A DNA stretch of 64,000 nucleotides from Serpens sp035497915 (GCF_035497915.1 NZ_DATJCS010000015.1:1-64000), one strand, 5' to 3'. Counted from the first letter of the stretch, positions 27,211-36,748 are shown. The notes: generated by a model from the letters alone, not told the origin. Translations and numbers: made by a program.

Positions 27211-28832
27211 TGATGCGAACCCTCGGTCTGCTCTGCCTTCTTTTGCTCAGCGGCGTGGCCCGTGGCAATGAGCTGCTGGCCAGCGTGGACCGCCAGCAGG
27301 TGGCCGAAGGCGACAGTGTCGAGCTGACCCTGGAGCTGTCCGGCCTGTCGCTGACCGGCCAGCCCGACCTGACCCCGCTGCTGCCGCTGTTCGAGGTGCT
27401 GGACAGCCGCCAGGTCAACCGGGTGGTCCGCGATGGACAGGGCACCCGCAACAGCACGCGCTGGATCCTCACCCTGCTGCCGCGGCGCACCGGCTACGTG
27501 GTGATTCCGCCGCTGCGGGTCGGCGAGGCGGTGTCCGCGCCCATCACCCTGCAGGTCAGCGAGGCCAGCACGCCGAGCGCAGCGGGCGTGCCGGTGTTCA
27601 TCGATGCCAGCCTCGACCGCGACAACCTCTATGTGCAGGCCCAGGCGGTGCTGACCCTGCGCATCTACCATTCCGTGTCGCTGTTCGACGACAGCACCCT
27701 GACCCCGCTGCAGACCCCCGAAGCACGCATCGAGCAGCTCGGCAAGCCGCGCACCTACGAGACGCGCATCAACGGCGTGCGCCACGGCGTCATCGAGGTG
27801 CGCTACGCCATCCACCCGCTGCGCAGCGGCGAGCTGGAACTGCCCGCCCAGGTGTTCAGCGCCACCCTGGTGGAGCGCAACGACCCGGACACCTTCAACC
27901 CCTTCGGGCCGCGCACCGGCCGCAGCGTGCAGGTCAGCTCGCCGGTGATTCCACTGCAGGTCAGGCCGATTCCCGCCGAGTATCCGGCCGACACACCCTG
28001 GCTGCCGGCGACCGCGCTGACCCTGGAAGAGCACTGGAGCGAGGCGAGCGAGCCGCTCACCGTCGGCGACTCGCTGACCCGCAGCCTGACCCTGCGCGCC
28101 GAGGGCCTGGCCGGTACCCAGCTGCCGCCGCTGCCGCTCGCCGAGGTGCCGGGTCTGCGGCGCTATCCCGACCAGCCGAAGCTGGAGAGCCGCATCGGCG
28201 AAACCGGGCTGACCGGCGTGCGCGAACAGCGCGAGGCGCTGGTGCCGACCCAGGCCGGCGAGCTGGAGATCCCGGCGCTGGAAGTCGTCTGGTGGAACCT
28301 GACCAGCGATCGCCTGGAGCGCGCCACGCTGCCGGCGCGCCGCCTCGCCGTGCAGGCCGACCCGCTGCTGGAAACCCCGCCGACCTCCGGCGACGCCGCC
28401 GGCTCCACCGCGCGGCTGTGGCCTTGGCAGCTGAGCACCGCCCTGCTGGGTCTGACCAGCCTGCTCGGTTTCGGCCTGTGGTGGCATGCCCGCCGCCAGC
28501 CGGCGATTCCGCGCAGCCTGCCGGTCGCCGCGAACCCGCGCAGCCTGCTCGACGAACTCAAGCGCGCCTGCCAGGCCAACGATCCGCAGGCCACCCGCCA
28601 GGCGCTGGATGCCTGGGCCCGCGCGCTGCCGGAAACCCTGGCGGAAATGGCCGCCCGCTGCGTGCCGCTGTCCGACGCGCTGGATGGTCTGAATGGCGTG
28701 CTGTATGGCGAAAGCGGCCAGCAATGGGATGGCCAGCAGTTGTGGCTGGCCATCCGCGACCTGCCGCCCCGACCGGACGGCACGCCCGCCAGCAACGGCA
28801 ACGGCGGACTGCCACCCCTGTATCCCCGATGA
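27210..28832 (+). CDS. batD: BatD-like protein (aerotolerance operon)
   Basis: About 540 residues. A signal peptide (MRTLGLLCLLLLSGVARG) is followed by a beta-rich periplasmic part of the BatD type (ASVDRQQVAEGDSVELTLEL, then VIPPLRVG) and one membrane helix near residue 415 (STALLGLTSLLGFGLWW) with a cytoplasmic helical tail. The start could be GTG at 27207, ATG at 27210 or ATG at 27213; AGGA at 27197 favours the ATGs. It overlaps the upstream stop by one base. Confidence 0.88.
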   Translation: MMRTLGLLCLLLLSGVARGNELLASVDRQQVAEGDSVELTLELSGLSLTGQPDLTPLLPLFEVLDSRQVNRVVRDGQGTRNSTRWILTLLPRRTGYVVIPPLRVGEAVSAPITLQVSEASTPSAAGVPVFIDASLDRDNLYVQAQAVLTLRIYHSVSLFDDSTLTPLQTPEARIEQLGKPRTYETRINGVRHGVIEVRYAIHPLRSGELELPAQVFSATLVERNDPDTFNPFGPRTGRSVQVSSPVIPLQVRPIPAEYPADTPWLPATALTLEEHWSEASEPLTVGDSLTRSLTLRAEGLAGTQLPPLPLAEVPGLRRYPDQPKLESRIGETGLTGVREQREALVPTQAGELEIPALEVVWWNLTSDRLERATLPARRLAVQADPLLETPPTSGDAAGSTARLWPWQLSTALLGLTSLLGFGLWWHARRQPAIPRSLPVAANPRSLLDELKRACQANDPQATRQALDAWARALPETLAEMAARCVPLSDALDGLNGVLYGESGQQWDGQQLWLAIRDLPPRPDGTPASNGNGGLPPLYPR

Positions 28833-28874
28833 CCCTGCCGGCGCCCGCGCCCCGGCGATGATGGAGAACGTTCC

Positions 28875-29330
28875 GTGACCCCTGACGACGCCCTTTGGGC
28901 ACAAATGTGCGAGGCCGACGGCCTGGACCCGGCCAAGCGCCTGCAGGCCCGCCAGCAGGTGCTGGACAGCGCCGAGGCCTGCGATTGCACCCTGTACCGC
29001 TCCGCCGAGGACGATGACCCGGATACCGAGGAGGAAGACCTCGGAGATGCGCGCATCCGCTTCGAGGGTGCCTTCCAGGCGCCGGCCCACTGGGGCGAGG
29101 CCGAGCTGGAGGACTTCTTCGGCGACGAGGACCCCGAGCAGTTCGTCACCGCGCTCATCGAGTGCTGCGCCGCGCCCAGCACCGCGCAGTTCTTCACCCC
29201 CGAGCCGGGCGACTATGTGGCCGTGATGAACGAACGCGGCCAGGTGACCATGTACTACCTGTACGCCTGCCACGAGGATGACGCCGGCCGCCATTGCGTG
29301 CTGATCCATGATGACGAGGCGCTGCTGTAA
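28875..29330 (+). CDS. Acidic hypothetical protein at the end of the bat operon
   Basis: 151 residues, GTG start with ATGGAG 8-9 bases upstream. Strongly acidic (for example SAEDDDPDTEEEDLGDAR), no signal peptide or membrane helix, six cysteines including CDC and ECC near the middle. I do not recognise a family. It is 42 bases after batD and so probably in the same transcript. REP elements follow. Confidence 0.7.
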   Translation: MTPDDALWAQMCEADGLDPAKRLQARQQVLDSAEACDCTLYRSAEDDDPDTEEEDLGDARIRFEGAFQAPAHWGEAELEDFFGDEDPEQFVTALIECCAAPSTAQFFTPEPGDYVAVMNERGQVTMYYLYACHEDDAGRHCVLIHDDEALL

Positions 29331-29375
29331 GGACTTCGTCGTCTGTTGCGGCTTTGCGGGGCTTCGTCCGGCTTC

Positions 29376-29446
29376 TGTAGGAGCGGCTTCAGCCGCGATG
29401 CTTTTGATGCGACCCACCAGAAGCTCGCGACTGAAGTCGCTCCTAC
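29376..29446. repeat. REP pair (GTAGGAGCGGCTTCAGCCGCGA type)
   Basis: Two palindromes in opposite orientation: GTAGGAGCGGCTTCAGCCGC at 29378-29397 and CGCGACTGAAGTCGCTCCTA at 29426-29445, separated by about 28 bases. This is the classic Pseudomonas REP doublet. Confidence 0.85.
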
Positions 29447-29498
29447 GGGTTCGGTGCGACGGTCCGCGGGTTTTCAGAAAAAGAGAGGTTAATCACCC

Positions 29499-30257
29499 AT
29501 GTCCAAGATCATCTTCATCACCGGCGCCACCTCCGGCTTTGGCCGCGCCGCGGCGCGCCGTTTCGCCGCCGCTGGCTGGTCGCTGATCCTCACCGGCCGC
29601 CGCGTCGAACGTCTGCAGGCGCTGCAGGAAGAACTCGGCGCACAGGTGCCGGTGCATATCGCTGCGTTGGACGTGCGCGACGCCGAGGCGGTGCAGGCTG
29701 TGGTCGCGGCCCTGCCGGCCGCCTTCCGCCCGGTGCGTGTGCTGCTCAACAACGCCGGCCTGGCCCTGGCGCCGCAGGCGGCGCAGAACGTGGACCTGGC
29801 CGACTGGCACACCATGATCGACACCAACGTGAAGGGCCTGGTCAACGTCACCCATGCGCTGCTGCCGAGCCTGATCGACACCGGCGCGGGCGCCAGCATC
29901 ATCAATATCGGTTCCACCGCCGGCCAGTGGCCCTACCCCGGCAGCCACGTGTATGGCGCCACCAAGGCGTTCGTCGAGCAGTTCAGCTACAACCTGCGCT
30001 GCGACCTGCAGGGCACCGGCGTGCGGGTCACCGACATTGCTCCGGGCATGGCGGAAACCGAGTTCACCCTGGTGCGCACCAAGGGCGACCAGGCGGCCTC
30101 CGACCGCCTGTACAACACCACCACGCCGCTGACCGCCGAGGACATCGCCGAGCAGATCTTCTACGTGGCCAACCTGCCGGACCGCATCAACATCAACTTC
30201 CTGGAAGTGATGCCCACCCGCCAAGCCTGGGCGGGGTTTGCCGTCGACCGCGATTGA
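29499..30257 (+). CDS. ydfG: NADP-dependent 3-hydroxy acid dehydrogenase, YdfG-like SDR
   Basis: 252 residues. Rossmann motif TGATSGFGRAAARRF, NNAG at LLNNAGLAL, catalytic Ser in NIGSTAGQWPYPG and YGATK as YxxxK. The C-terminal FLEVMPTRQAWAGF is typical of YdfG, which oxidises L-allo-threonine, serine and 3-hydroxypropionate or reduces malonic semialdehyde. GAGAGG precedes the ATG by about 10 bases. Single gene between REP elements and a hairpin. Confidence 0.92.
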   Translation: MSKIIFITGATSGFGRAAARRFAAAGWSLILTGRRVERLQALQEELGAQVPVHIAALDVRDAEAVQAVVAALPAAFRPVRVLLNNAGLALAPQAAQNVDLADWHTMIDTNVKGLVNVTHALLPSLIDTGAGASIINIGSTAGQWPYPGSHVYGATKAFVEQFSYNLRCDLQGTGVRVTDIAPGMAETEFTLVRTKGDQAASDRLYNTTTPLTAEDIAEQIFYVANLPDRININFLEVMPTRQAWAGFAVDRD

Positions 30258-30262
30258 AACGA

Positions 30263-30291
30263 CGGGGCGGGCAATCCCACTGCCCGCCCCG
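30263..30291. terminator. Hairpin between ydfG and the chemoreceptor
   Basis: CGGGGCGGGCA and TGCCCGCCCCG form a perfect 11-bp stem around ATCCCAC, placed between two convergent genes. No T tract. Confidence 0.55.
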
Positions 30292-30296
30292 CCGAG

Positions 30297-32309
30297 TCAG
30301 GCCGCGCGGAACTGGCCGACGCTGCTCTGCAACTGATCGGACAGCGTGCCCAGCCGCCCGGCGGTCTGGTGGTTGCTGGCCACCGCCTCGTCGTTCTCGC
30401 CGGTCATGCGCGCGATCAGCCCCACCTGCCGGGCGATTTCCCCGGACGCCATGCTCTGCTCCCTGAGGGCATGGGAAATTTCCGCCACCCGCGACACCAC
30501 CTGCTCGGCGGCCTCGCTGATCTGCGCCATGGCCTCGCCGGCGCGGCGCGCCCGGCCGACGCCTTCGCCGACCCGCTCCACGCCCTGCTCCATGCTGGTC
30601 ACCGCGCCGTGGATGCCGTCCTGGATGGAACGCACCATGTCGGCGATTTCCCGCGCCGATTCGGCAGTGCGCTCGGACAACTGGCGCACCTCGTCGGCGA
30701 CCACGGCGAAACCACGGCCCTTGTCGCCGGCGCGCGCCGCCTCGATGGCCGCGTTGAGCGCCAGCAGGTTGGTCTGCGAGGCGATGTTGCCGATCACGTC
30801 GACGATGCTGGCGATCTGGCCCGAGCGCTCGCCGAGCGCGTCGATGGTGCGCGCCGAATGCGCCACCGAATCGGCGATGCCGCCGATCTCGCCGACCACC
30901 GAGGCGACGATCTCGCCACCCTGGCGCGACAGCTGGCCCGAGCGGCTGGCCAGTTCGTCGGCGCTGGCGGCGTTGCGGCTGATGTCCTCGATGCTGACGG
31001 TCATCTGCTCCACTGCCGCCGCCATGCTGGACGCCGCATCGTTCTGCTGCTGGGTCGCCACGCGGATCTGCCCGGAGGCGGCGGCCAACTGGTGCGCGGC
31101 GTCCGCCACCTGATCCGAATGGCCCTTGATACCGCCAATCAGCTGGGCCATGGACTCGGCCATGTGATTGAAGCTGCCCGCCACCCGCGCCAACTCGTCC
31201 TGCGCCTCCAGGCGGATGCGCACCGTCAGGTCGCCGGAAGCCAGCCGTTCGCTGCCCTCGCGCAGGCGGATGACGCTGCCCAGCACCGACCAGTAGGCGC
31301 CGGTCGCCAGGTAGCCCACCACCACCAGCAGCCCGAGGAACAGCGCCAGGTTGCGCAGCAGCTCGCTGCGCGCCTGGGCGCTGCGCTCGGCCAGCAGGTG
31401 GTCCAGCTGGGGCAGCAGCACCTCGAACATCTGCCGGTAGCCTTCGTCGATGGTCTCGGTGGCCAGGCGATAGAAGGCCTGGCTACTCATCCGCCGCTCA
31501 TCCTGATAGACCAGGCCGTGCACCACCCTTTCGATCTCCGCGCCGCGCTCGCGCAGGCGGGTCAGCGAACCTTGCAGACGGCTGCCCAGATCGGGATGCA
31601 GGCTGACCACCTTGTCCAGGCTGTCCTGCATGTCGCGCAGGCCGGTGGCGATCTCGTCGACCCGTACCAGCAGCATGCCGCGATCCTCGGGCGTCGACTC
31701 GCCCCGCGCCAGCACCCCGGAGCCCAGCGCGCGCAGGCGCCCGAAGCGCTCGAGCAGGAACGGCAAACGTTCGACCGCCACCGCCTTGAGGAAATAGGTG
31801 TGCGCCTCGGGATCGAAGGTCAGCCCGTGGTCATCGGCAATGCGTGCCTGCAGGCGCAGCAACTCATCCACCAGCGCGCCGTGACTGGCGAAACTCTGCT
31901 CCTGGCTCGCACCGCGCAGGCCGTCGACGATGCGCTGCCAGTCTGCGCGGGCTCGCGCCAGAGCGCTGCGCTGGGCCGGCGCGAGCCGCTCCTCCAGTTG
32001 CGCCAGACCGGTGCCCAGATCGCGCTGCACCTCGCGCAGCGGCGCCTCGGCGTCACGGTCGCCACCCAGCAGACGGGCCGACAGGCCGCGCTGCTGCTGC
32101 GCCAGGCGCACCAGCTCGGAAACCGGCCGGGCCAGCGCGGCGGCGTGCTGTTCCTGCTCGGCGCGCTCGATGGTCGCCTGCTGCTGCCGGGCGATGCCCC
32201 ACAGCATGGCGGCCAGCGCCAGCAGCATCAGCAGCCCCATGGCCAGAAACTTGAGGGGGTAGTTCAGGCGATTCATCAGGGCCTCGGCGGGCCGGAACAG
32301 TCTTCTCAT
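30297..32309 (-). CDS. Methyl-accepting chemotaxis protein
   Basis: 670 residues. After a short cytoplasmic segment (MRRLFRPAEALMNRLNY) comes membrane helix 1 (FLAMGLLMLLALAAMLWGI), a long helical periplasmic sensor of about 275 residues (with QQRGLSARLLGGD, similar to nitrate/nitrite-type NIT sensors), helix 2 (LALFLGLLVVVGYLATGA), HAMP, and the signalling hairpin with NLLALNAAIEAARAGDKGRG and FAVVADEVRQL. There is no CheR-binding pentapeptide at the C-terminus (ends SSVGQFRAA). A start 33 bases later has a better ribosome site, but the longer N-terminus looks like that of related receptors. Ligand unknown. Confidence 0.92.
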   Translation of the reverse strand: MRRLFRPAEALMNRLNYPLKFLAMGLLMLLALAAMLWGIARQQQATIERAEQEQHAAALARPVSELVRLAQQQRGLSARLLGGDRDAEAPLREVQRDLGTGLAQLEERLAPAQRSALARARADWQRIVDGLRGASQEQSFASHGALVDELLRLQARIADDHGLTFDPEAHTYFLKAVAVERLPFLLERFGRLRALGSGVLARGESTPEDRGMLLVRVDEIATGLRDMQDSLDKVVSLHPDLGSRLQGSLTRLRERGAEIERVVHGLVYQDERRMSSQAFYRLATETIDEGYRQMFEVLLPQLDHLLAERSAQARSELLRNLALFLGLLVVVGYLATGAYWSVLGSVIRLREGSERLASGDLTVRIRLEAQDELARVAGSFNHMAESMAQLIGGIKGHSDQVADAAHQLAAASGQIRVATQQQNDAASSMAAAVEQMTVSIEDISRNAASADELASRSGQLSRQGGEIVASVVGEIGGIADSVAHSARTIDALGERSGQIASIVDVIGNIASQTNLLALNAAIEAARAGDKGRGFAVVADEVRQLSERTAESAREIADMVRSIQDGIHGAVTSMEQGVERVGEGVGRARRAGEAMAQISEAAEQVVSRVAEISHALREQSMASGEIARQVGLIARMTGENDEAVASNHQTAGRLGTLSDQLQSSVGQFRAA

Positions 32310-32466
32310 CGCACGATCTCACGGCCTGGCAATTCGCTCGCCTCCCCCGAATTACCAAGCTGGCTAATAAAGTACGGGAAGGTGGCGAAAAGCTATCGGC
32401 TGGCCGGAGGCGGCTCCATGATGAGGATCAAGGACGGAAAAAAGGCGCCAGAAAAGCGCTAAAGAA

Positions 32467-32566
32467 CTGTGGGGCCGGGTTTACCCCGGCCGATGAGGGT
32501 GGGAGCGATACCCAGGCGCGCCCTGCCGCTCCGCTGGCCGGCGTAAAGCCGGCCCTACAGGAGACG
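32467..32566. repeat. REP element, copy 2 of the GTGGGGCCGG family
   Basis: CTGTGGGGCCGGGTTTACCC opens and GGCGTAAAGCCGGCCCTACA closes the element, with GGTGGGAGCGATACCC inside. Tandem with copy 3, same orientation. Confidence 0.85.
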
Positions 32567-32587
32567 TGCAGCGGCCGGCAAAGAACC

Positions 32588-32700
32588 TGTGGGGCCGGAC
32601 CTGCCCGGCCGGGTTTATCCCGGCCGACGGGGGTGGGAGCAATACCCGGGCGGGGGATGCCGCTCCGCTGGCCGGCGTAAAGCCGGCCCTACAGGGGACG
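32588..32700. repeat. REP element, copy 3 of the GTGGGGCCGG family
   Basis: Same borders as copy 2, with about 13 extra bases near the left end (GACCTGCCCGGCCG), as if the left arm were partly duplicated. The spacer between copies 2 and 3 is 21 bases. Confidence 0.85.
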
Positions 32701-32711
32701 TGCCTGCCAGG

Positions 32712-32745
32712 CCGTAGGGTGGACACCGCTTTTCTTGTCCACCAC
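32712..32745. repeat. GTAGGGTGGACA palindrome
   Basis: GTGGACA and TGTCCAC pair around CCGCTTTTCT. A short dispersed palindrome of a type common between genes of pseudomonads. Confidence 0.5.
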
Positions 32746-32768
32746 TCACACTGGCGTCGCGGCCCTCC

Positions 32769-32810
32769 GGCGGCCAGAAACACGCTGACCGCCCTAGGCG
32801 CCGTGCAAAC
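32769..32810. repeat. REP-like palindrome, second family, copy 2
   Basis: GGCGGCCAG, AAACACG, CTGACCGCCCTA, then GCCGTGCAAAC. It has the same core and tag as 16951-16990, but with the tag at the right instead of the left. Confidence 0.6.
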
Positions 32811-32845
32811 AAAAAGGCCGCTCCGGTTGCCCGGGGCGGCCTTTG
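32811..32845 (-). terminator. Terminator of pepN
   Basis: On the minus strand AAAGGCCGC and GCGGCCTTT pair around a loop with an inner CCGGGCAACCGG stem, followed by TTGTTTG. It starts 18 bases after the pepN stop. Confidence 0.8.
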
Positions 32846-32862
32846 TGCAACCAGCGCCGTGC

Positions 32863-35520
32863 TTACGCCAGGCTCTTGCTCACCACCTCATAGACATCCG
32901 GCGACAGCTCGCCGCTGGCCAGGATGCGCTCCAGCTCGCCGCGCATCAGCGCCTGGCGGGCCGGGGCGAACTTGCGCCAGCGGGTCAGCGGCGCCAGCTG
33001 GCGGGCGGCGATCTGCGGGTTGAAGCCGTTCAGCGCGATCACCTGGTCGGCCAGGAAGCGGTAGCCGCTGCCATCCAGGGCATGGAAGTTCACGTGGTTC
33101 TGGTTGGCGAAGGCGCCAATCAGCGAGCGCACCTTGTTGGGGTTCTTCAGGGTAAACGCCGGGTGCGCCATCAGCGCCTTGACCCGTTCCAGGCCGCCGG
33201 GCAGCGGACTGCCGGCCTGCACGCTGAACCACTGGTCCATGACCAGCGGGTTGTCCTTGAAGTGCTCGGCAAACTTGGCCAGCGCGGAGGCCTTCTCCGC
33301 CTCGAACGGCGAATTGATCAGCACCGCCAGCGCCTGCAGGCGCTCGGTCATGTTGTCGCTGTGCTCGTACTGCTCCAGGCAGGCGGCCAGCACTTCCTCG
33401 CGGCCCGACTCCATCAGGTAGCTCAGGGCGATGTTCTGCAGGCTGCGTCGGGCGATCTGCCCGGCTTCGGCCACATACGGGGTCTGCCGGGACTGCTCGC
33501 GGTTGGCCTGGTAGCGCGCCCACAGTGGCTCGTACAGCGCCTCGGCGATCTGCTGGCGCACGAACTCGCGGGCGGCGTGGATGGCGTCCACATCGGCCTC
33601 GTCGCTGATTTCGGCCAGGTAGGCCTCGCTCGGCAGGCTGAGCATTTCGGCGACCATGGCCTGATCCAGCTGCTCGTTTTCCAGCAGCGTGCGCAGCGCG
33701 GCGATCAGGCGCTGATCCAGCACCATGGCCTCGTCGCGCTGCCGCTGGCCGACCAGCTCCTGCAGCACCTGTACGGCCAGTTGCTGGCCGGCTTCCCAGC
33801 GGTTGAAGCCGTCGGAATCGTGCTGCATGAGGAACATCAGCTGGTCGCGGCTGTACGGGAAGCTCAGCTTCACCGGTGCGGAGAAGCCACGCAGCAGCGA
33901 GGGCAGCGGCTTCTCCACCACGTTGACGAAGGTGAACGACTGCTGCGCCTCGGTCACCGACAGCACACGGTTGCTGCCCTGGGCGGCGGCTTCGCCGGCC
34001 AGTTGCAGCGGCAGGTCGTTGCCCTGCGCGTCCAGCAGGCCCAGGGCGACCGGAATCACGAAGGGCTGCTTGTCCGCCTGACCCGGGGTCGCCGGGCAGC
34101 TCTGGGCGAAGGTCAGGGTGTAGGTCTTGGCGGCGGCGTCGTAGGCCTCGCTGACCTGCAGGCGCGGCGTGCCGGCCTGGCTGTACCAGCGCTTGAACTG
34201 GGTCAGGTCGATACCGCTGGCGTCTTCCATGGCCTTGATGAAGTCGTCGCAGGTCACCGCCTGGCCGTCGTGGCGCTGGAAGTACAGGTCCGAACCCTTG
34301 CGGAAGGCGTCGACGCCCAGCAGGGTGTGGATCATGCGCAGCACTTCGGCGCCCTTCTCGTACACGGTCAGGGTGTAGAAGTTGGAGATTTCCATGTAGG
34401 CGTCCGGGCGCACCGGGTGGGCCATGGGGCCGGCGTCCTCGGCGAACTGGTGCGTGCGCAGGTAGGCCACATCCTCGATGCGCTTGACGGTGCGCGAGTT
34501 CATGTCGGCGCTGAACTCGGCGTCGCGGAACACGGTGAAGCCTTCCTTGAGCGACAGCTGGAACCAGTCGCGGCAGGTCACGCGGTTGCCGGACCAGTTG
34601 TGGAAGTACTCGTGGGCGACGATGGCTTCGATGCGCTGGTGGGCGGCGTCGGTGGCGGTCTCGGCGCGGGCCAGCACCGCGCTGGAGTTGAAGATGTTGA
34701 GGCCCTTGTTCTCCATGGCGCCCATGTTGAAGTCGTTGACCGCGACGATCATGAAGATGTCCAGGTCGTATTCGCGGCCGTAGACCTCCTCGTCCCAGCG
34801 CATGGACTTCTTCAGGCTGTCCATGGCGTGCTGGCACTTGTCGATGTTTTCCGGCTCGACATAGATGCGCAGGGCCACGTCACGGGCGCTCATCGTGGTG
34901 AAGCTGTCCTCGATGCACCACAGGTCACCGGCCACCAGGGCGAACAGGTAGGCCGGCTTCTTGAACGGATCCTGCCAGGTGGCCCAGTGACGGCCATCTT
35001 CGCCGTCGCCGGCGGCGATCGGGTTGCCGTTGGAAAGCAGCACCGGGTAGCGCTGCTTGTCGGCGCTGACCGTGGTGGTGAAGCTGCTCATCACGTCCGG
35101 ACGGTCGAGGTAGTAGGTGATCTTGCGGAAGCCCTCGGCCTCGCACTGGGTGCAGAACATCGTGCCTGATTTGTACAGGCCTTCCAGCGCAGTGTTGCTT
35201 TCCGGATGGATGCGTACCGTGCTGTCCAGGGTGAAGCTGGCGCCGTCCGGCTGCAGGGTCAGGCTGCCCGGGGTGAGCTGATAATCGCCGGCGCCCAGTT
35301 CGCGGTCGTTGAGGCTCAGGCTGAGCAGCTCCAGGTCCTGGCCGTGCAGCACCAGGGCGGGAAGGCCCTCGCCCGCCTGCGGGTTGCGACGCATCACCAG
35401 CTGGGCATGCACCAGCGAGTGGTCTTCGTACAGCTCGAAGGTCAGGGTGGTCTCGTCGATCAGATAGTCGGGAACCTGATAGTCCTTGAGGTAGATGGTG
35501 TTCGGCTGTTCGGTACGCAT
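32863..35520 (-). CDS. pepN: Aminopeptidase N (M1 zinc metallopeptidase)
   Basis: 885 residues, normal length. It removes N-terminal residues from peptides in the cytosol. The GAMEN substrate motif is at 267-271 and the zinc site HEYFH at 303-307, followed by the second glutamate about 19 residues on (LSLKEGFTVF). The N-terminal beta-saddle (YLKDYQVPDYLIDETTLTFEL) and long helical C-terminal domain are complete. Confidence 0.97.
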   Translation of the reverse strand: MRTEQPNTIYLKDYQVPDYLIDETTLTFELYEDHSLVHAQLVMRRNPQAGEGLPALVLHGQDLELLSLSLNDRELGAGDYQLTPGSLTLQPDGASFTLDSTVRIHPESNTALEGLYKSGTMFCTQCEAEGFRKITYYLDRPDVMSSFTTTVSADKQRYPVLLSNGNPIAAGDGEDGRHWATWQDPFKKPAYLFALVAGDLWCIEDSFTTMSARDVALRIYVEPENIDKCQHAMDSLKKSMRWDEEVYGREYDLDIFMIVAVNDFNMGAMENKGLNIFNSSAVLARAETATDAAHQRIEAIVAHEYFHNWSGNRVTCRDWFQLSLKEGFTVFRDAEFSADMNSRTVKRIEDVAYLRTHQFAEDAGPMAHPVRPDAYMEISNFYTLTVYEKGAEVLRMIHTLLGVDAFRKGSDLYFQRHDGQAVTCDDFIKAMEDASGIDLTQFKRWYSQAGTPRLQVSEAYDAAAKTYTLTFAQSCPATPGQADKQPFVIPVALGLLDAQGNDLPLQLAGEAAAQGSNRVLSVTEAQQSFTFVNVVEKPLPSLLRGFSAPVKLSFPYSRDQLMFLMQHDSDGFNRWEAGQQLAVQVLQELVGQRQRDEAMVLDQRLIAALRTLLENEQLDQAMVAEMLSLPSEAYLAEISDEADVDAIHAAREFVRQQIAEALYEPLWARYQANREQSRQTPYVAEAGQIARRSLQNIALSYLMESGREEVLAACLEQYEHSDNMTERLQALAVLINSPFEAEKASALAKFAEHFKDNPLVMDQWFSVQAGSPLPGGLERVKALMAHPAFTLKNPNKVRSLIGAFANQNHVNFHALDGSGYRFLADQVIALNGFNPQIAARQLAPLTRWRKFAPARQALMRGELERILASGELSPDVYEVVSKSLA

Positions 35521-35562
35521 GGAAACCTCAATTGTGTTCGCGAAACCGCCGGCGCCGGCGGG

Positions 35563-36393
35563 CTACGCGCAGCTGGCGGCGACGTTGTAGGCGGTGAACT
35601 TGCGGATGTTGATCACGCCGGTATCCAGAATCAGGTATTGACCCTTGATGCCCTGCAAGGTGCCTTCCACCACGGGAGTCTTCTCCAGGTCGTGGGTGAC
35701 GATCTTGCTCGGGTACGCCTCGACGGGATAGCGGATGGTCTGCACCTGGGCATCCGGCACGGTCTGGATCGCCTGCAGGCCGAAGCGCTGTTGCAGGTGG
35801 CCGATGCCATCGGCGCACGCCTCGAACACCTGATCGCGGATGCCCGGCAGATCCAGCTGTTCGGCGTCGCCCTTGAGCAGCGCGCGCCAGTTGGTCTTGT
35901 CCGGCACCTGGCTGCGCAGCAGGTCTTCCACCAGGCCGGACTGCTGCCGGGTGGCCACGCGCAGGATCGGCAGCGCCTGGGTGGCGCCCTGGTCCAGCCA
36001 GCGAGTCGGCAGCTGGGTGGCGCGGGTGATGCCGACCTTGATGCCCGAGGAGTTGGCCAGGTAGACCACGTGATCGGTCATGCAGAAGCGGGTGCCCCAC
36101 TCGGGATCGCGGCAGGTGCCCAGTTCGTGATGGCACTTCTCCGGGCTGACGATGCACAGGTCGCACTGCGGCAGCTTCTTGAAGCAGGGGTAGCAGTAGC
36201 CCTGGCTGAAGCTCTTGTTGGTCTTGCGACCGCAATGACTGCAGTGGATGGCGCCCAGGTACTCCAGGCGCAGGGTCTTGCCGATCAGCGGATTGACCGG
36301 CACCTGCAGCTCGCCGAGGCGAAAGGCGTACTGCACCGGGGCATCCAGGCGCACGGCCATCTTGTCCAGCGCGCCGCGTCCGAGCTCCTGCAT
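35563..36393 (-). CDS. DUF2797 family protein with zinc ribbon
   Basis: 276 residues from MQELGRGALDKMAVRLD. Residues about 45-90 hold several Cys pairs (CSHCGR, CYPCFKKLPQCDLC, then CHHELGTC) that should bind zinc, next to WGTRFCMTDHVVYLANSSGIKVGITRATQLPTRW (read in parts), which resembles a GIY-YIG-like layout. Function not known; I recall the DUF2797 name for this arrangement. Translation is coupled to the upstream yeaC by an ATGA overlap. The longer frame would run antisense to nothing useful and only duplicate the yeaC region in another frame. Confidence 0.85.
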   Translation of the reverse strand: MQELGRGALDKMAVRLDAPVQYAFRLGELQVPVNPLIGKTLRLEYLGAIHCSHCGRKTNKSFSQGYCYPCFKKLPQCDLCIVSPEKCHHELGTCRDPEWGTRFCMTDHVVYLANSSGIKVGITRATQLPTRWLDQGATQALPILRVATRQQSGLVEDLLRSQVPDKTNWRALLKGDAEQLDLPGIRDQVFEACADGIGHLQQRFGLQAIQTVPDAQVQTIRYPVEAYPSKIVTHDLEKTPVVEGTLQGIKGQYLILDTGVINIRKFTAYNVAASCA

Positions 36394-36665
36394 CAGTGGC
36401 GGGTTCCGGCGGCCGGGGCGAACAGCTCGTTCTCGGCGGCGGCCTTCTTGCTCTTCGAGCCGCATTCCTGGCCATTCATGAAGCCGGTGTGCTCTTCCTC
36501 GGGCAGGTTCTTCAGCTCCCAGGCGATCATCGCGCCCAGGCAGGTTTCCTTCTGCTCCTGGGTCAGCTTGCGGCCATCCGGCCACTTGCCCAGCTCCACG
36601 GCCTGCTTGAGGTTCTGGTAGATCTCGGGGGTGATGTTTTCGATGGCTTCGATAAAGGACGACAT
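36393..36665 (-). CDS. yeaC: YeaC-like protein, DUF1315 family
   Basis: 90 residues: MSSFIEAIENITPEIYQNLK, then WPDGRKLTQEQKETCLGAMIAWE and a variable Lys/Ala-rich tail. This is the DUF1315 pattern; function unknown. It forms a two-gene operon with the DUF2797 gene. Confidence 0.88.
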   Translation of the reverse strand: MSSFIEAIENITPEIYQNLKQAVELGKWPDGRKLTQEQKETCLGAMIAWELKNLPEEEHTGFMNGQECGSKSKKAAAENELFAPAAGTRH

Positions 36666-36748
36666 GGCCGGCTCCGGAAAAGTGAAACGCCGGCCATTCT
36701 AGCGGGGCGGGAGGATTAAGGGAAAAGCCGGGAACGCGCGGCTGTTCC

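Larger units (their letters stand above)
32310..32862. other. REP-rich intergenic region before pepN
   Basis: 553 bases. Holds the start region of the chemoreceptor gene, two REP copies (32467-32566, 32588-32700), a GTGGACA/TGTCCAC palindrome (32712-32745), a second-family palindrome (32769-32810) and the pepN terminator. Frames crossing it are byproducts of GC-rich repeats. Confidence 0.6.

Noticed and set aside
32310..32862. Possible CRISPR-like or tandem repeat array
   Set aside because: The repeats are two imperfect REP doublets of about 100 bases and unrelated palindromes, not regular short repeats with unique spacers.
32566..35169. 867-codon plus-strand frame opposite pepN
   Set aside because: Starts within REP elements and runs antisense to the complete pepN.
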